A DNA stretch of 64,000 nt from Olleya sediminilitoris (GTDB lineage Bacteria > Bacteroidota > Bacteroidia > Flavobacteriales > Flavobacteriaceae): the NCBI RefSeq assembly GCF_016785945.1, contig NZ_JAEMEF010000007.1, positions 94,047 to 158,046 of the forward strand, read 5' to 3'. Under the pieces are notes generated by a model. It ran no database searches. It was given only the letters and a program-made list of their open reading frames with translations, and was not told where the DNA came from. Positions 52,668 to 61,218 of the stretch are shown here, piece by piece (the stretch's first letter is position 1; every line of letters starts with the position of its first letter). The position numbers and the translations under genes were made by a program.

Positions 52668-53885
52668 TTAAACCACTTCGGCAACCACAAAAGTACTTCC
52701 TCCAATATAAATTACGTCATCAACCGAAGCTGTATTTAATGCTGTATTGTATGCGTCTTCTACAGAAGCGTAAGGCTTACCAATAAATCCATTATCTAAA
52801 AAAGATTGCATTAATACACTAGCATCCAAACCTCTTGGGACGTTTGGTTTGCAAAAATAATATGTTGCGTGTTTTGGTAATAAAGGTAAAATGGAAACCA
52901 AATCTTTGTCATTAACCACTCCAAATACAACATGAAGATTAGAGTATTTTTCTTGTGATAACTGCTGCATTGCTAAAGTTAAACCTTCTTTATTATGAGC
53001 CGTATCACAAATAACTTTAGGAGCTGTATTTAATGTCTGCCAACGTCCTTTTAAACCTGTATTTTTTACCGAATAAAGTAATCCGTTAACGATGTTATCT
53101 TCAGATATTTTATATCCTTTTTTATTTAGTAGGTTTACGGTTTGCACAACACCTTTTATATTCTTGGATTGATAGCTCCCTTTTAAATCTGTTGTAAACG
53201 TTTTGGTAATTAATTGATCTGCAAAATAGATTGGACTGCTGTTTTTTTCCGCGAAAGCGTTAAAAACATCTTGAGTTTCAGGTTGTGTTTCGCTAATAAC
53301 AACAGGGATATTTGATTTTATAATACCTGCTTTTTCTGAAGCTATTAAACTTAAAGTATCACCCAAAAACTGCACATGATCTAATCCTATATTAGTGATT
53401 AATGAGACCTCAGGAGTAATAATATTTGTTGAATCTAAACGACCTCCTAAACCGACTTCAATAACTGCAAAATCAACTTTTTGTTTTGCAAAATAGTCAA
53501 AAGCCATACCTACTGTCATTTCAAAAAAAGACAATGAATTATCTTCAAAAAAAGATTTGTTTTCTTCTATAAAATCAATAACAAATTGCTTGCTAACTTC
53601 TTTGCCATTAATTTTAATGCGCTCTCTAAAATCTTTTAAATGTGGAGAAGTATATAATCCAACTTTATAACCAGCTTCCTGAAGTACAGATGCTAACAGG
53701 TGACTACTAGAGCCTTTACCATTAGTACCAGCTACATGTAAAGATTTAAACTTATGTTGTGGATTATTAAGGTGATTAGCTAAATTAATAGTGTTAGATA
53801 AGTCTTTTTTAAATGCTGTTTGACCTTGCTTTTGATACATTGGAAGTTGAGAAAACATCCAATTTACAGTCTCTAAATAAGTCAT
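52668..53885 (-). CDS. folC: Bifunctional folylpolyglutamate/dihydrofolate synthase
   Basis: 405 residues. It adds glutamates to folates (and dihydropteroate in the family's bifunctional members). P-loop HVAGTNGKGSSSHLLASVL (about 48-66), GLYTSPHLKDFRERI, FEMTVGMAFDYFA, AVIEVGLGGRLDSTNII and TNIGLDHVQFLGDTL are Mur-ligase/FolC signatures. A copy of the palindromic motif (53245-53262) lies in frame at NAFAEKN. It follows the TonB-like gene by seven bases. Confidence 0.95.
   Translation of the reverse strand: MTYLETVNWMFSQLPMYQKQGQTAFKKDLSNTINLANHLNNPQHKFKSLHVAGTNGKGSSSHLLASVLQEAGYKVGLYTSPHLKDFRERIKINGKEVSKQFVIDFIEENKSFFEDNSLSFFEMTVGMAFDYFAKQKVDFAVIEVGLGGRLDSTNIITPEVSLITNIGLDHVQFLGDTLSLIASEKAGIIKSNIPVVISETQPETQDVFNAFAEKNSSPIYFADQLITKTFTTDLKGSYQSKNIKGVVQTVNLLNKKGYKISEDNIVNGLLYSVKNTGLKGRWQTLNTAPKVICDTAHNKEGLTLAMQQLSQEKYSNLHVVFGVVNDKDLVSILPLLPKHATYYFCKPNVPRGLDASVLMQSFLDNGFIGKPYASVEDAYNTALNTASVDDVIYIGGSTFVVAEVV
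53245..53262 (-). repeat. In-frame palindromic motif copy 5 (folC)
   Basis: TTTTCCGCGAAAGCGTTA on the plus strand; coding-strand codons N-A-F-A-E-K. Same frame and orientation as copies 1-3. Confidence 0.55.
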
Positions 53886-53891
53886 GATAGT

Positions 53892-54779
53892 TTATTGACC
53901 TAATTTAAAATTGATACTTACAAATCCTATTTGACGTTCTGGAGCATTACTGTCTGGAGCCCATTTATGAGTTAATGCTATTTTACGAGCAGGTTCTAAT
54001 AAACAAGCAGCAGTGTTTTTGGTTCCTTTAACTCCTGGAACTGCTTTTACTACTTTACCGGAACGGTCAACTTCAATTTGCACAACTACAAGTCCAGACT
54101 CGTTACAGTCCTGAACAATAGTGTTAAATCTAGGCTTACCTCTTCCGTTTAAACCATAACCTACACCATTACCACTTCCTTTTCCTGTACCATCACCAAA
54201 TTTACTTGGTCCATAAGAGTTACCTGATCCAGAACCATTACCTGGTCCATTTCCAGGACCATTATTATTAGAATCAGATGCATTTTCTGAATTACTAATT
54301 CCGTTAATTAAAGCGTCATTAGCTTTTCTAATCTCATCTTGTCTCTTTTTTTCTGCAGCTTCTGCAGCAGCTTTAGCTGCTTTTGCAGCTTGTTCTTTAG
54401 CTAATTGGTCTGCTTTAGCTTTGGCTATAGCATCGTTTTCCTTTTTAGCTTGTTCTTGCTGTTTTTTAATTGCAACAGCGTCTTCATCTTCTTGTGTAAT
54501 GACGTCTTCTTTTGACGTTGGTGCAGCAGCAGCTTCCTGTTGCTGTACTTCTTCTTGAGGTTTAGTCTCTTCTGGCTGTGTTTTATTTGGTGCAGCTGCT
54601 TGAGCTGGTGCACCTCCTCCACCTCCAGAAGAACCTCCAAAGTTAATGGCAACACCATATTCTTCTGGTGGATCCATATAATTTTGACCAACTACAAATA
54701 GAAGCAATAGTAATATCAACATAATTAATGCTGTTATTTTTGCTGAGTTCTTTTCATGTTTGGTTTTTAAATATTTCAT
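53892..54779 (-). CDS. TonB-type energy transducer
   Basis: 295 residues. One membrane helix (about 14-31, ITALIMLILLLLLFVVGQ) is followed by a Gly/Ala/Pro/Gln-rich and charged linker. A Gly-Asn-rich stretch (about 165-215, GPGNGPGNGSGSGNSYGPSK) comes next, then the TonB C-terminal domain (about 215-295, FNTIVQDCNESGLVVVQIEV and RKIALTHKWAPDSN). With the ExbB/ExbD proteins encoded just upstream it couples the proton gradient to outer-membrane receptors such as the one at 24.7 kb. Confidence 0.88.
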   Translation of the reverse strand: MKYLKTKHEKNSAKITALIMLILLLLLFVVGQNYMDPPEEYGVAINFGGSSGGGGGAPAQAAAPNKTQPEETKPQEEVQQQEAAAAPTSKEDVITQEDEDAVAIKKQQEQAKKENDAIAKAKADQLAKEQAAKAAKAAAEAAEKKRQDEIRKANDALINGISNSENASDSNNNGPGNGPGNGSGSGNSYGPSKFGDGTGKGSGNGVGYGLNGRGKPRFNTIVQDCNESGLVVVQIEVDRSGKVVKAVPGVKGTKNTAACLLEPARKIALTHKWAPDSNAPERQIGFVSINFKLGQ

Positions 54780-54780
54780 C

Positions 54781-55173
54781 TTATTGTGCTTTTACTGCCA
54801 ATGACGATTTGATTTTATTTCGGTTTGCAATATCCATGATAAACACGACATGTTGCATTTCTACACTTTCATCTGATCTTATAGTAATAGTTGGAGAGTC
54901 TACATTACCAACTTTTGCTAGTACTTCTGCTTCTAATTTATCTTTAGATACTTGCTTCATATCTACATAATAGTTAACGTTTTTATCAACGCTTACAGAT
55001 ACGTTTTTAGTCTGTGTGGTTTTGCTTGATGATTTAGGTAATAATAAATCAATAGCTTCTGCCGATACTAAAGTTGATGCAATCATAAAAAAGATAAGCA
55101 GTAAGAACACGATGTCTGTCATAGACGACATGTTAAATTCTGGTGTTACTTTATTTCTTCCTCTTAAACGCAT
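54781..55173 (-). CDS. exbD: ExbD/TolR-family proton-channel subunit
   Basis: 130 residues, usual ExbD size. N-terminal membrane helix (about 18-40, TDIVFLLLIFFMIASTLVSA) with the conserved aspartate at DIVF, then a periplasmic beta domain (VDKNVNYYVDMKQVSKDKLE). One base separates it from the TonB-like gene and two from exbB, so it is one operon. Confidence 0.95.
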   Translation of the reverse strand: MRLRGRNKVTPEFNMSSMTDIVFLLLIFFMIASTLVSAEAIDLLLPKSSSKTTQTKNVSVSVDKNVNYYVDMKQVSKDKLEAEVLAKVGNVDSPTITIRSDESVEMQHVVFIMDIANRNKIKSSLAVKAQ

Positions 55174-55174
55174 A

Positions 55175-55876
55175 TTAACTAGGTTCGTTTAATAAATCTA
55201 AAAATTCAAGCGAGTTAGCTTCCATTTGATATACAACTTTATCTGTTTTAACAACTAAATGGTTGTATGCAATGTAAGCTACAATACCTACAATTAAACC
55301 ACCAACAGTTGTTGTCATTGCTGTATATAAACCATCTGCTAGTGTCTTTATATCTATAGAACCACCAGAATTAGCAATTTCAAAAATAGATAAAATCATA
55401 CCTATTACTGTCCCAAGGAAACCAATCATTGGTGCAGCTCCAGATATAGTTGCTAGTACACTTACATTTTTTTCTAAACTATAAATTTCTAGTCGTCCTG
55501 CATTTTCAATAGCTGTATTAATATCGTCTAAAGGTTTTCCAATTCTAGAAACCCCTTTGCTAATTAATCTTGATACAGGCGAATCTACTGTTGTGCATAA
55601 ATTTTGAGCTGACTCGATTTTACCATTACTAACGTAATCTTTAATTTGATTCATAAAATTAGAATCAATTTTTGAAGCATCCTTTATAGCAAAGATTCGT
55701 TCAAAATAAATGTAAACCGCCATGACTAATAACACAAATAGTAATGCGATAATAATCATACCTGCTGTACCACCTGTTGTTATTAACTCGATTATTGATA
55801 ATGTTTTTTCAACTGGTTCTCCTTCTGTTAATGGATCTACCGCTTGAGCAGTGTCTTGAATTAATGTACTTATCAT
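55175..55876 (-). CDS. exbB: MotA/TolQ/ExbB proton-channel subunit
   Basis: 233 residues. Three membrane helices: about 31-55 (TGGTAGMIIIALLFVLLVMA), about 137-163 (ISGAAPMIGFLGTVIGMILS), about 182-210 (TTVGGLIVGIVAYIAYNHLV). The GFLGTVIGM and GLYTAMTTTVGGLIVGI motifs are typical of ExbB/TolQ. It forms the proton channel with ExbD. The gene is the first of exbB-exbD-tonB-folC. Confidence 0.95.
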   Translation of the reverse strand: MISTLIQDTAQAVDPLTEGEPVEKTLSIIELITTGGTAGMIIIALLFVLLVMAVYIYFERIFAIKDASKIDSNFMNQIKDYVSNGKIESAQNLCTTVDSPVSRLISKGVSRIGKPLDDINTAIENAGRLEIYSLEKNVSVLATISGAAPMIGFLGTVIGMILSIFEIANSGGSIDIKTLADGLYTAMTTTVGGLIVGIVAYIAYNHLVVKTDKVVYQMEANSLEFLDLLNEPS

Positions 55877-55920
55877 ATTATGTTTTTACTTAAATATCTA
55901 ACGCTAATCTTTTAATTAAA

Positions 55921-57393
55921 TTATACTAAAACAATTTTTACCATTATGTAACCTAACACACCTAATACAATTGTATATGGTAATGCCATTTTTACCATTT
56001 TACCGTAAGATAAATTGATTAATGGTGCTAATGCTGAAGTTAATAAAAATAAGAATGCTGCTTGACCGTTTGGCGTTGCTACACTTGGTAGATTTGTACC
56101 TGTGTTAATAGCAATTGCTAATTTTTCGAAATGCTCTCTATCAATTGCTCCACTTTTAAATGCTTCTTGAACTTCTCCTATATATACAGTTGCAACAAAT
56201 ACATTATCACTAATTGCAGACAGGAAACCGTTTGCTAAATAAAATAAACCTGGTTGTGCAGCTGGATCTTGTTTTAAAGCCCAATTAATAATAGGACTAA
56301 ATAAATGTTGGTCATGTATCATGGCTACAATTACAAAAAACACAACAAGCAGACCTGTAAATGGTAATGCTTCTTCAAAAGCATGACCTAATTGGTGCTC
56401 ATCAATAATACCCATAAATGCAGTTTGGAAAATAATTAAAGCTAATCCAATAAATCCAACAGGAGCAATATGTAAAGCTAATCCCATGATTAATAATACA
56501 GCTGCTACACCTTGAACTATAAGTGCATATTTTTGCTTATCTGTTCTGTTTCTGTCTTCTTCAATTGTGTAATTTTCGATAATTCCAGCTACAACAGGAG
56601 GTAGTTTTTCACCAAAACCAAAAGATCCTGTTAGCTCTAATATTATAGTTGTTAATAAACCAGCAATTAATACAGGAATAGTTATTGGAGCCATTTGAAT
56701 GAAAAACTCAATAAAGTCCCATCCTAATCTTTCACCAATTAATAAGTTTTGAGGCTCACCAACTAAAGTACAAACACCACCTAAAGCTGTACCTACAACT
56801 CCATGCATGATTAAACTTCTTAAAAAACTTCTAAATTGTTCTAGAGTTTCTCCACTTAATTCTTCTCTATCTTTTACTCCACTTGAGTCATAATCTGCTT
56901 CACTAGAATGAATTTTGTGGTAAACACCATAAAACCCAACAGCTACACTAATTAATACTGCTGTTACTGTTAAAGCATCTAAAAAGGCTGATAAAACTGC
57001 TGATAGAAATACAAATAATAGAGATAAAACTACTTTAGATTTTATTTTAGTAAATACTTTACTAAAGATAAACATCAGTAATGGCTTCATAAAATAAATA
57101 CCTGCTACCATGAATACTAAAAGTAGAATTACTTCTAAATTTTGATCAACTTCATGATACGCATTTTCAGGAGATGTTAACCCTAAAGCAATAACCTCTA
57201 TTGCTAATAATCCACCAGATTGTAATGGATAACATTTTAATGCCATAGCTAGAGTAAAAATAAACTCAGCAATAAAAAGCCATGAAGTCACAGTTTTTCC
57301 TAATACGAAAAAAGAAAAAATGTTAAAAATTAAAAAACTAATCATGGTTAGTTTAAACCATTTTGGGCTATTCCCTAAAAAATTCTTGAACAT
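55921..57393 (-). CDS. nhaB: Na+/H+ antiporter NhaB
   Basis: 490 residues, about 12 membrane helices. NhaB-type motifs: [40 protein letters not shown], and a C-terminal [20 protein letters not shown]. It swaps cytoplasmic sodium for protons at the inner membrane, fitting a marine lifestyle. It follows the Glu/Leu dehydrogenase gene by 12 bases on the same strand. Confidence 0.93.
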   Translation of the reverse strand: MFKNFLGNSPKWFKLTMISFLIFNIFSFFVLGKTVTSWLFIAEFIFTLAMALKCYPLQSGGLLAIEVIALGLTSPENAYHEVDQNLEVILLLVFMVAGIYFMKPLLMFIFSKVFTKIKSKVVLSLLFVFLSAVLSAFLDALTVTAVLISVAVGFYGVYHKIHSSEADYDSSGVKDREELSGETLEQFRSFLRSLIMHGVVGTALGGVCTLVGEPQNLLIGERLGWDFIEFFIQMAPITIPVLIAGLLTTIILELTGSFGFGEKLPPVVAGIIENYTIEEDRNRTDKQKYALIVQGVAAVLLIMGLALHIAPVGFIGLALIIFQTAFMGIIDEHQLGHAFEEALPFTGLLVVFFVIVAMIHDQHLFSPIINWALKQDPAAQPGLFYLANGFLSAISDNVFVATVYIGEVQEAFKSGAIDREHFEKLAIAINTGTNLPSVATPNGQAAFLFLLTSALAPLINLSYGKMVKMALPYTIVLGVLGYIMVKIVLV

Positions 57394-57405
57394 ATTAATT
57401 ATATT

Positions 57406-58632
57406 TTAAATAAGTTGTTTTAGTGCTATTTCAAAAGCAGTTTTGCTAATTTCTTTTTTAGAAGTATTTTTAGCATGTACGTTTTGTATAGCTTTTTTGA
57501 TAATATTAGAAGTATCATTAAAGATAGCTTCATCTGTCATTTGTACTTTACGTTCCATAAAGTAGGCAAATACACGAGCCATACCACAGTTTGAAATAAA
57601 ATCTGGTATAAGGCTTACACGCTCATCAGTTTGTTCCATGATTGATCCAAAGAAAATTTCTTTATCAGCAAAAGGTACATTTGCACCACATGATACAACT
57701 TCTAAACCTGTGTTTATCATTTGATCTATTTGATCTTGTGTTATTAATCTTGAGGCTGCACAAGGTGCAAAAATTTCGGTTTCTAAAGACCAAACACGCT
57801 CATTCATTTCGGCAAAAGGAATCATATTATCTGTTGATAATGTGTTTCCGTTTTTAGTTAAGAAGAAATCTTTTATGTCTTCAAAAGAAAATCCGTCTTC
57901 ATTAATAACTCCTCCAGAGATATCAATAATACCAACTACTTTTGCTCCCATTTGAGCTAAGTAATAAGCTGCTGCAGATCCAACGTTTCCAAAACCTTGT
58001 ACAACTGCACGTTTTCCTTTTACACTTCCTCCATAAATATCATAATAATGTTTTACAGCTTCTGCAACACCATAACCTGTAATCATGTCTGCTACAGTAT
58101 ATTTTTTTGCAACATCTGGAGAAAAATTAGTGTTTTCTAACACTTTTATAACGCCTTGACGTAATTGTCCAATACGGTTTATTTTATCTGCTTCTGTTGG
58201 TTTAAAGTGTCCGTTAAAAACACCTTCTTGTGGATGCCAAACTCCAGATTCTTCTGTAATTGGAATTACTTCATGTATTTCGTCTACATTTAAGTCTCCT
58301 CCAGTACCATAATAACTTTTAAGTAATGGTGATACTGCTTTATACCAACGCTCTAAAACGCCTTTTTTTCTTGGGTCTTTTGGATCAAAATTTATTCCTG
58401 ATTTTGCACCTCCAATTGCTGGTCCTGAAACAGTAAATTTAACTTCCATTGTTTTTGCTAAAGACAACACTTCATTCATGTCTAATCCTTTGCGCATTCT
58501 GGTTCCTCCTCCTGCTGCTCCACCTCTTAGCGAGTTTATTACAGTCCATCCTTCTGCTTCAGTTTCGGAATCTTTCCAGTTAAATATAATTTCTGGTTCT
58601 TTATTTTCGTAAATTTTTAATAAGTCTTTCAT
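57406..58632 (-). CDS. Glu/Leu/Phe/Val dehydrogenase
   Basis: 408 residues from the ATG at 58632; the TTG at 58650 is rejected. Catalytic lysine region GGGTRMRKGLD, substrate loop VSGPAIGGAKSGINFDPKDP, and the NAD(P) Rossmann motif QGFGNVGSAAAYYL (about 217-230) are all present. It deaminates amino acids to 2-oxoacids. The sequence does not tell Leu from Glu. It is in one transcript with nhaB. The 220-base gap upstream to anmK shows no gene; a weak hairpin lies at 58809-58830. Confidence 0.9.
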   Translation of the reverse strand: MKDLLKIYENKEPEIIFNWKDSETEAEGWTVINSLRGGAAGGGTRMRKGLDMNEVLSLAKTMEVKFTVSGPAIGGAKSGINFDPKDPRKKGVLERWYKAVSPLLKSYYGTGGDLNVDEIHEVIPITEESGVWHPQEGVFNGHFKPTEADKINRIGQLRQGVIKVLENTNFSPDVAKKYTVADMITGYGVAEAVKHYYDIYGGSVKGKRAVVQGFGNVGSAAAYYLAQMGAKVVGIIDISGGVINEDGFSFEDIKDFFLTKNGNTLSTDNMIPFAEMNERVWSLETEIFAPCAASRLITQDQIDQMINTGLEVVSCGANVPFADKEIFFGSIMEQTDERVSLIPDFISNCGMARVFAYFMERKVQMTDEAIFNDTSNIIKKAIQNVHAKNTSKKEISKTAFEIALKQLI

Positions 58633-58852
58633 TATTGATTTTGGTTTCAACTTTAATATTTTCTTTTAAATCGGAGAATAATATTAAGGTAGCTAAAGTT
58701 GATTCATCTTAAGAAGTATTAGATTTTATTAGTTCAACAAATATAAAAAAACAAAAAATGCATTTTAATAGTTAAACCATTTTTATTATGATAATTTAAT
58801 GTTAACATTTTAGGGCTTCTGAGCTCTAAACACATAGCATAACTAATGATAA

Positions 58853-59923
58853 TTATGGATTGAATTTATAAATATTACCTGAGGAGTGGTCTTTTGAAGC
58901 TCCTGTTACGGATTTTAAACAATTATTTTGATTTAACAAGCGTAATACACCAAGAAAGGCAAAAATTAAGGCTTCCTTAAACTCTATTATTTTTGTTGAA
59001 GGTATAACAATTTTATTTGATGTTAATACTTGAATTTCTTCTATTAAAAACGAATTAAAAACACCACCTCCTGTTGTTAATACCGATGATTTATCTGTTT
59101 GGTTTATTATTGCTGCTATTTGTTGTGCACAGTGTTTAACGTAGGTGTGCAAAATGTCTTCAGTCTTTAAATTATAACTATCTATTAACGGAAAAATGTT
59201 TGTCTTTACCCATTCCAATCCTAAAGATTTTGGATGCTTTTGTGCATAAAATGGTAAGTCATTTAACTGTTCTAACAGAGGTTGACAAATGTTTCCGTTT
59301 CTGGCAATGCTTCCTTTGTTGTCAAAACTTAAACCTAAACTGTTGACGTATTTATTAAGTACTATATTTACTGGACAAATATCAAATGCTATGCGTTGGT
59401 TTTCTGCTTGACAGGAAATATTAGCAAATCCACCCAAATTTAAACACCAAGTGTATTGATTAAATAATAATTGATCACCAATAGGTACCAGAGGAGCACC
59501 TTGACCTCCTAACTTAACATCCTGAACTCTAAAATCACACACAACATTTTGCTTAATTAATGTTGCTAACTTAGGTAAGTTTCCTATTTGTAACGTATAT
59601 CCTAAATCCGGTTGATGCAAGGCTGTATGACCATGAGAGCATACTGCATCTATAGTTTTTATGTTATTTTCTTGAATAAATTGATTAATTATGTTAGCTA
59701 AATATGTAGTATATTCTTGATCTAAACTGTCTAATTGTGAAGGATTTAAATCTGTTAAGCCTTTTAGTCTATTAGTCCAATCTTGAGAATAAGCAATGGT
59801 TGTTGCTTTATTGATTTTGAAGCTCCAGTCGGTTTCTTTTTTAAATGAAATTAAAGCTAAATCTATACCATCTAAAGAGGTACCAGACATCACACCAATT
59901 ACGCAAAACTTGTCTTTAATCAT
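58853..59923 (-). CDS. anmK: Anhydro-N-acetylmuramic acid kinase
   Basis: 356 residues. It phosphorylates 1,6-anhydro-MurNAc for cell-wall recycling. Family start IGVMSGTSLDGIDLAL, ATP/phosphate regions SHGHTALHQPDLGYTLQIGN, GGQGAPLVPIGDQLLF, LNLGGFANIS and the terminal ATP motif LTTGGGVFNSFL all match AnmK. It diverges from the acyl-CoA dehydrogenase gene. Confidence 0.95.
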   Translation of the reverse strand: MIKDKFCVIGVMSGTSLDGIDLALISFKKETDWSFKINKATTIAYSQDWTNRLKGLTDLNPSQLDSLDQEYTTYLANIINQFIQENNIKTIDAVCSHGHTALHQPDLGYTLQIGNLPKLATLIKQNVVCDFRVQDVKLGGQGAPLVPIGDQLLFNQYTWCLNLGGFANISCQAENQRIAFDICPVNIVLNKYVNSLGLSFDNKGSIARNGNICQPLLEQLNDLPFYAQKHPKSLGLEWVKTNIFPLIDSYNLKTEDILHTYVKHCAQQIAAIINQTDKSSVLTTGGGVFNSFLIEEIQVLTSNKIVIPSTKIIEFKEALIFAFLGVLRLLNQNNCLKSVTGASKDHSSGNIYKFNP

Positions 59924-59947
59924 ATCCTGTAAAAATAACTATATCGA

Positions 59948-59978
59948 TTGAAAAAATGCTAATAAAAACTTATCTTTG
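59948..59978 (+). promoter_or_regulatory. Promoter of the acyl-CoA dehydrogenase gene
   Basis: TTG (59948-59950), 20 bases, TATCTTTG (59971-59978): full match to the flavobacterial consensus, giving a leader of about 35 bases before the ATG at 60017. Confidence 0.65.
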
Positions 59979-60016
59979 CGTACAATTTTTATTAAATCAA
60001 CAATCTTATATAAATT

Positions 60017-61159
60017 ATGGATTTTAGCCTAACTGAAGAACATATCATGATTCGCGATGCAGCTCGCGATTTTGCACAAACAGAATTATTACCAGGAGTT
60101 ATCGAGCGTGATAACGCACAAACGTTTCCGGACGAATTAGTACGAAAAATGGGAGCTCTAGGTTTTATGGGAATTATGGTAGACCCTAAGTATGGAGGAA
60201 GTGGTATGGATGCTATTTCTTACGTATTAATTATGGAAGAATTATCAAAAATTGATGCCTCAGCTTCTGTAATGGTGTCAGTTAATAACTCTTTAGTTTG
60301 CTATGGTCTTGAAGCTTTTGGTACAGAAGAACAAAAACAAAAGTATTTAACAAAGTTAGCTTCGGGAGAATCTATAGGAGCATTTTGTTTAAGTGAACCT
60401 GAAGCTGGTAGTGATGCAACATCACAAAAAACTACTGCTATTGATAAAGGTGATCACTATATTATTAATGGTACAAAAAACTGGATTACTAATGGTGGAC
60501 GTAGTGATGTATACTTAGTAATTGCACAAACAGATAGAGAAAAAGGACATAAAGGTATTAATGCTTTTATTGTTGAAAAAGGAACTCCTGGTTTTGACAT
60601 TGGACCTAAAGAAGATAAATTAGGAATTAGAGGAAGTGATACACATACTTTACAATTTAACGACGTTAAAGTACCAAAAGAAAACCGTATTGGTGAAGAT
60701 GGATTTGGATTTAAATTTGCAATGAAAACTTTATCTGGTGGACGTATTGGTATTGCTGCACAAGCTTTAGGTATTGCATCTGGTGCATATGAGCTAGCAT
60801 TAAAATACAGTAAAGAGCGTAAAGCTTTTGGTACAGAAATTTGTAACCATCAAGCTATTGCATTTAAATTAGCTGATATGTATACTGAAATTGAAGCTGC
60901 ACGTATGTTAGTCATGAAAGCTGCTTGGGATAAAGACCAAGGTAACAATTATGACATGTCTAGTGCTATGGCTAAATTATATGCTAGTAAAGTTGCAATG
61001 GAACAAACGGTTGAAGCTGTGCAAATACATGGTGGAAATGGTTTTGTAAAAGAATACCATGTAGAGCGTTTAATGCGTGATGCAAAAATCACACAGATTT
61101 ATGAAGGTACTTCTGAAATACAAAAAATAGTGATTTCTAGAGGTGTTATTAAAGGGTAA
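60017..61159 (+). CDS. Acyl-CoA dehydrogenase
   Basis: 380 residues, usual length. It oxidises acyl-CoA to enoyl-CoA with FAD. Motifs: GAFCLSEPEAGSDATSQKTT (first family signature), FAD-contact WITNGGRSDVYLV, and second signature QIHGGNGFVKEYHVERLMRD, then the catalytic-base region with YEGTSEIQKIVISR (glutamate of YEGTSE). Butyryl/short-chain type is most likely, though chain length cannot be fixed. It has a good own promoter and the hairpin at 61184 downstream. Confidence 0.95.
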   Translation: MDFSLTEEHIMIRDAARDFAQTELLPGVIERDNAQTFPDELVRKMGALGFMGIMVDPKYGGSGMDAISYVLIMEELSKIDASASVMVSVNNSLVCYGLEAFGTEEQKQKYLTKLASGESIGAFCLSEPEAGSDATSQKTTAIDKGDHYIINGTKNWITNGGRSDVYLVIAQTDREKGHKGINAFIVEKGTPGFDIGPKEDKLGIRGSDTHTLQFNDVKVPKENRIGEDGFGFKFAMKTLSGGRIGIAAQALGIASGAYELALKYSKERKAFGTEICNHQAIAFKLADMYTEIEAARMLVMKAAWDKDQGNNYDMSSAMAKLYASKVAMEQTVEAVQIHGGNGFVKEYHVERLMRDAKITQIYEGTSEIQKIVISRGVIKG

Positions 61160-61183
61160 TCTTTGATTATAACTAGAAAACTA

Positions 61184-61218
61184 AAAAGGCTTTAAATTAA
61201 ATTTAAAGCCTTTTTTTA
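61184..61218. terminator. Bidirectional terminator between acyl-CoA dehydrogenase and helicase
   Basis: A 14-bp stem AAAAGGCTTTAAAT / ATTTAAAGCCTTTT (61184-61197 and 61201-61214), three-base loop, T-run after. It serves the convergent pair. Confidence 0.85.

Noticed and set aside
58809..58830. Hairpin TTTAGGGCT/AGCTCTAAA after anmK as a terminator
   Set aside because: One wobble pair and no T-run; could not be told from chance.
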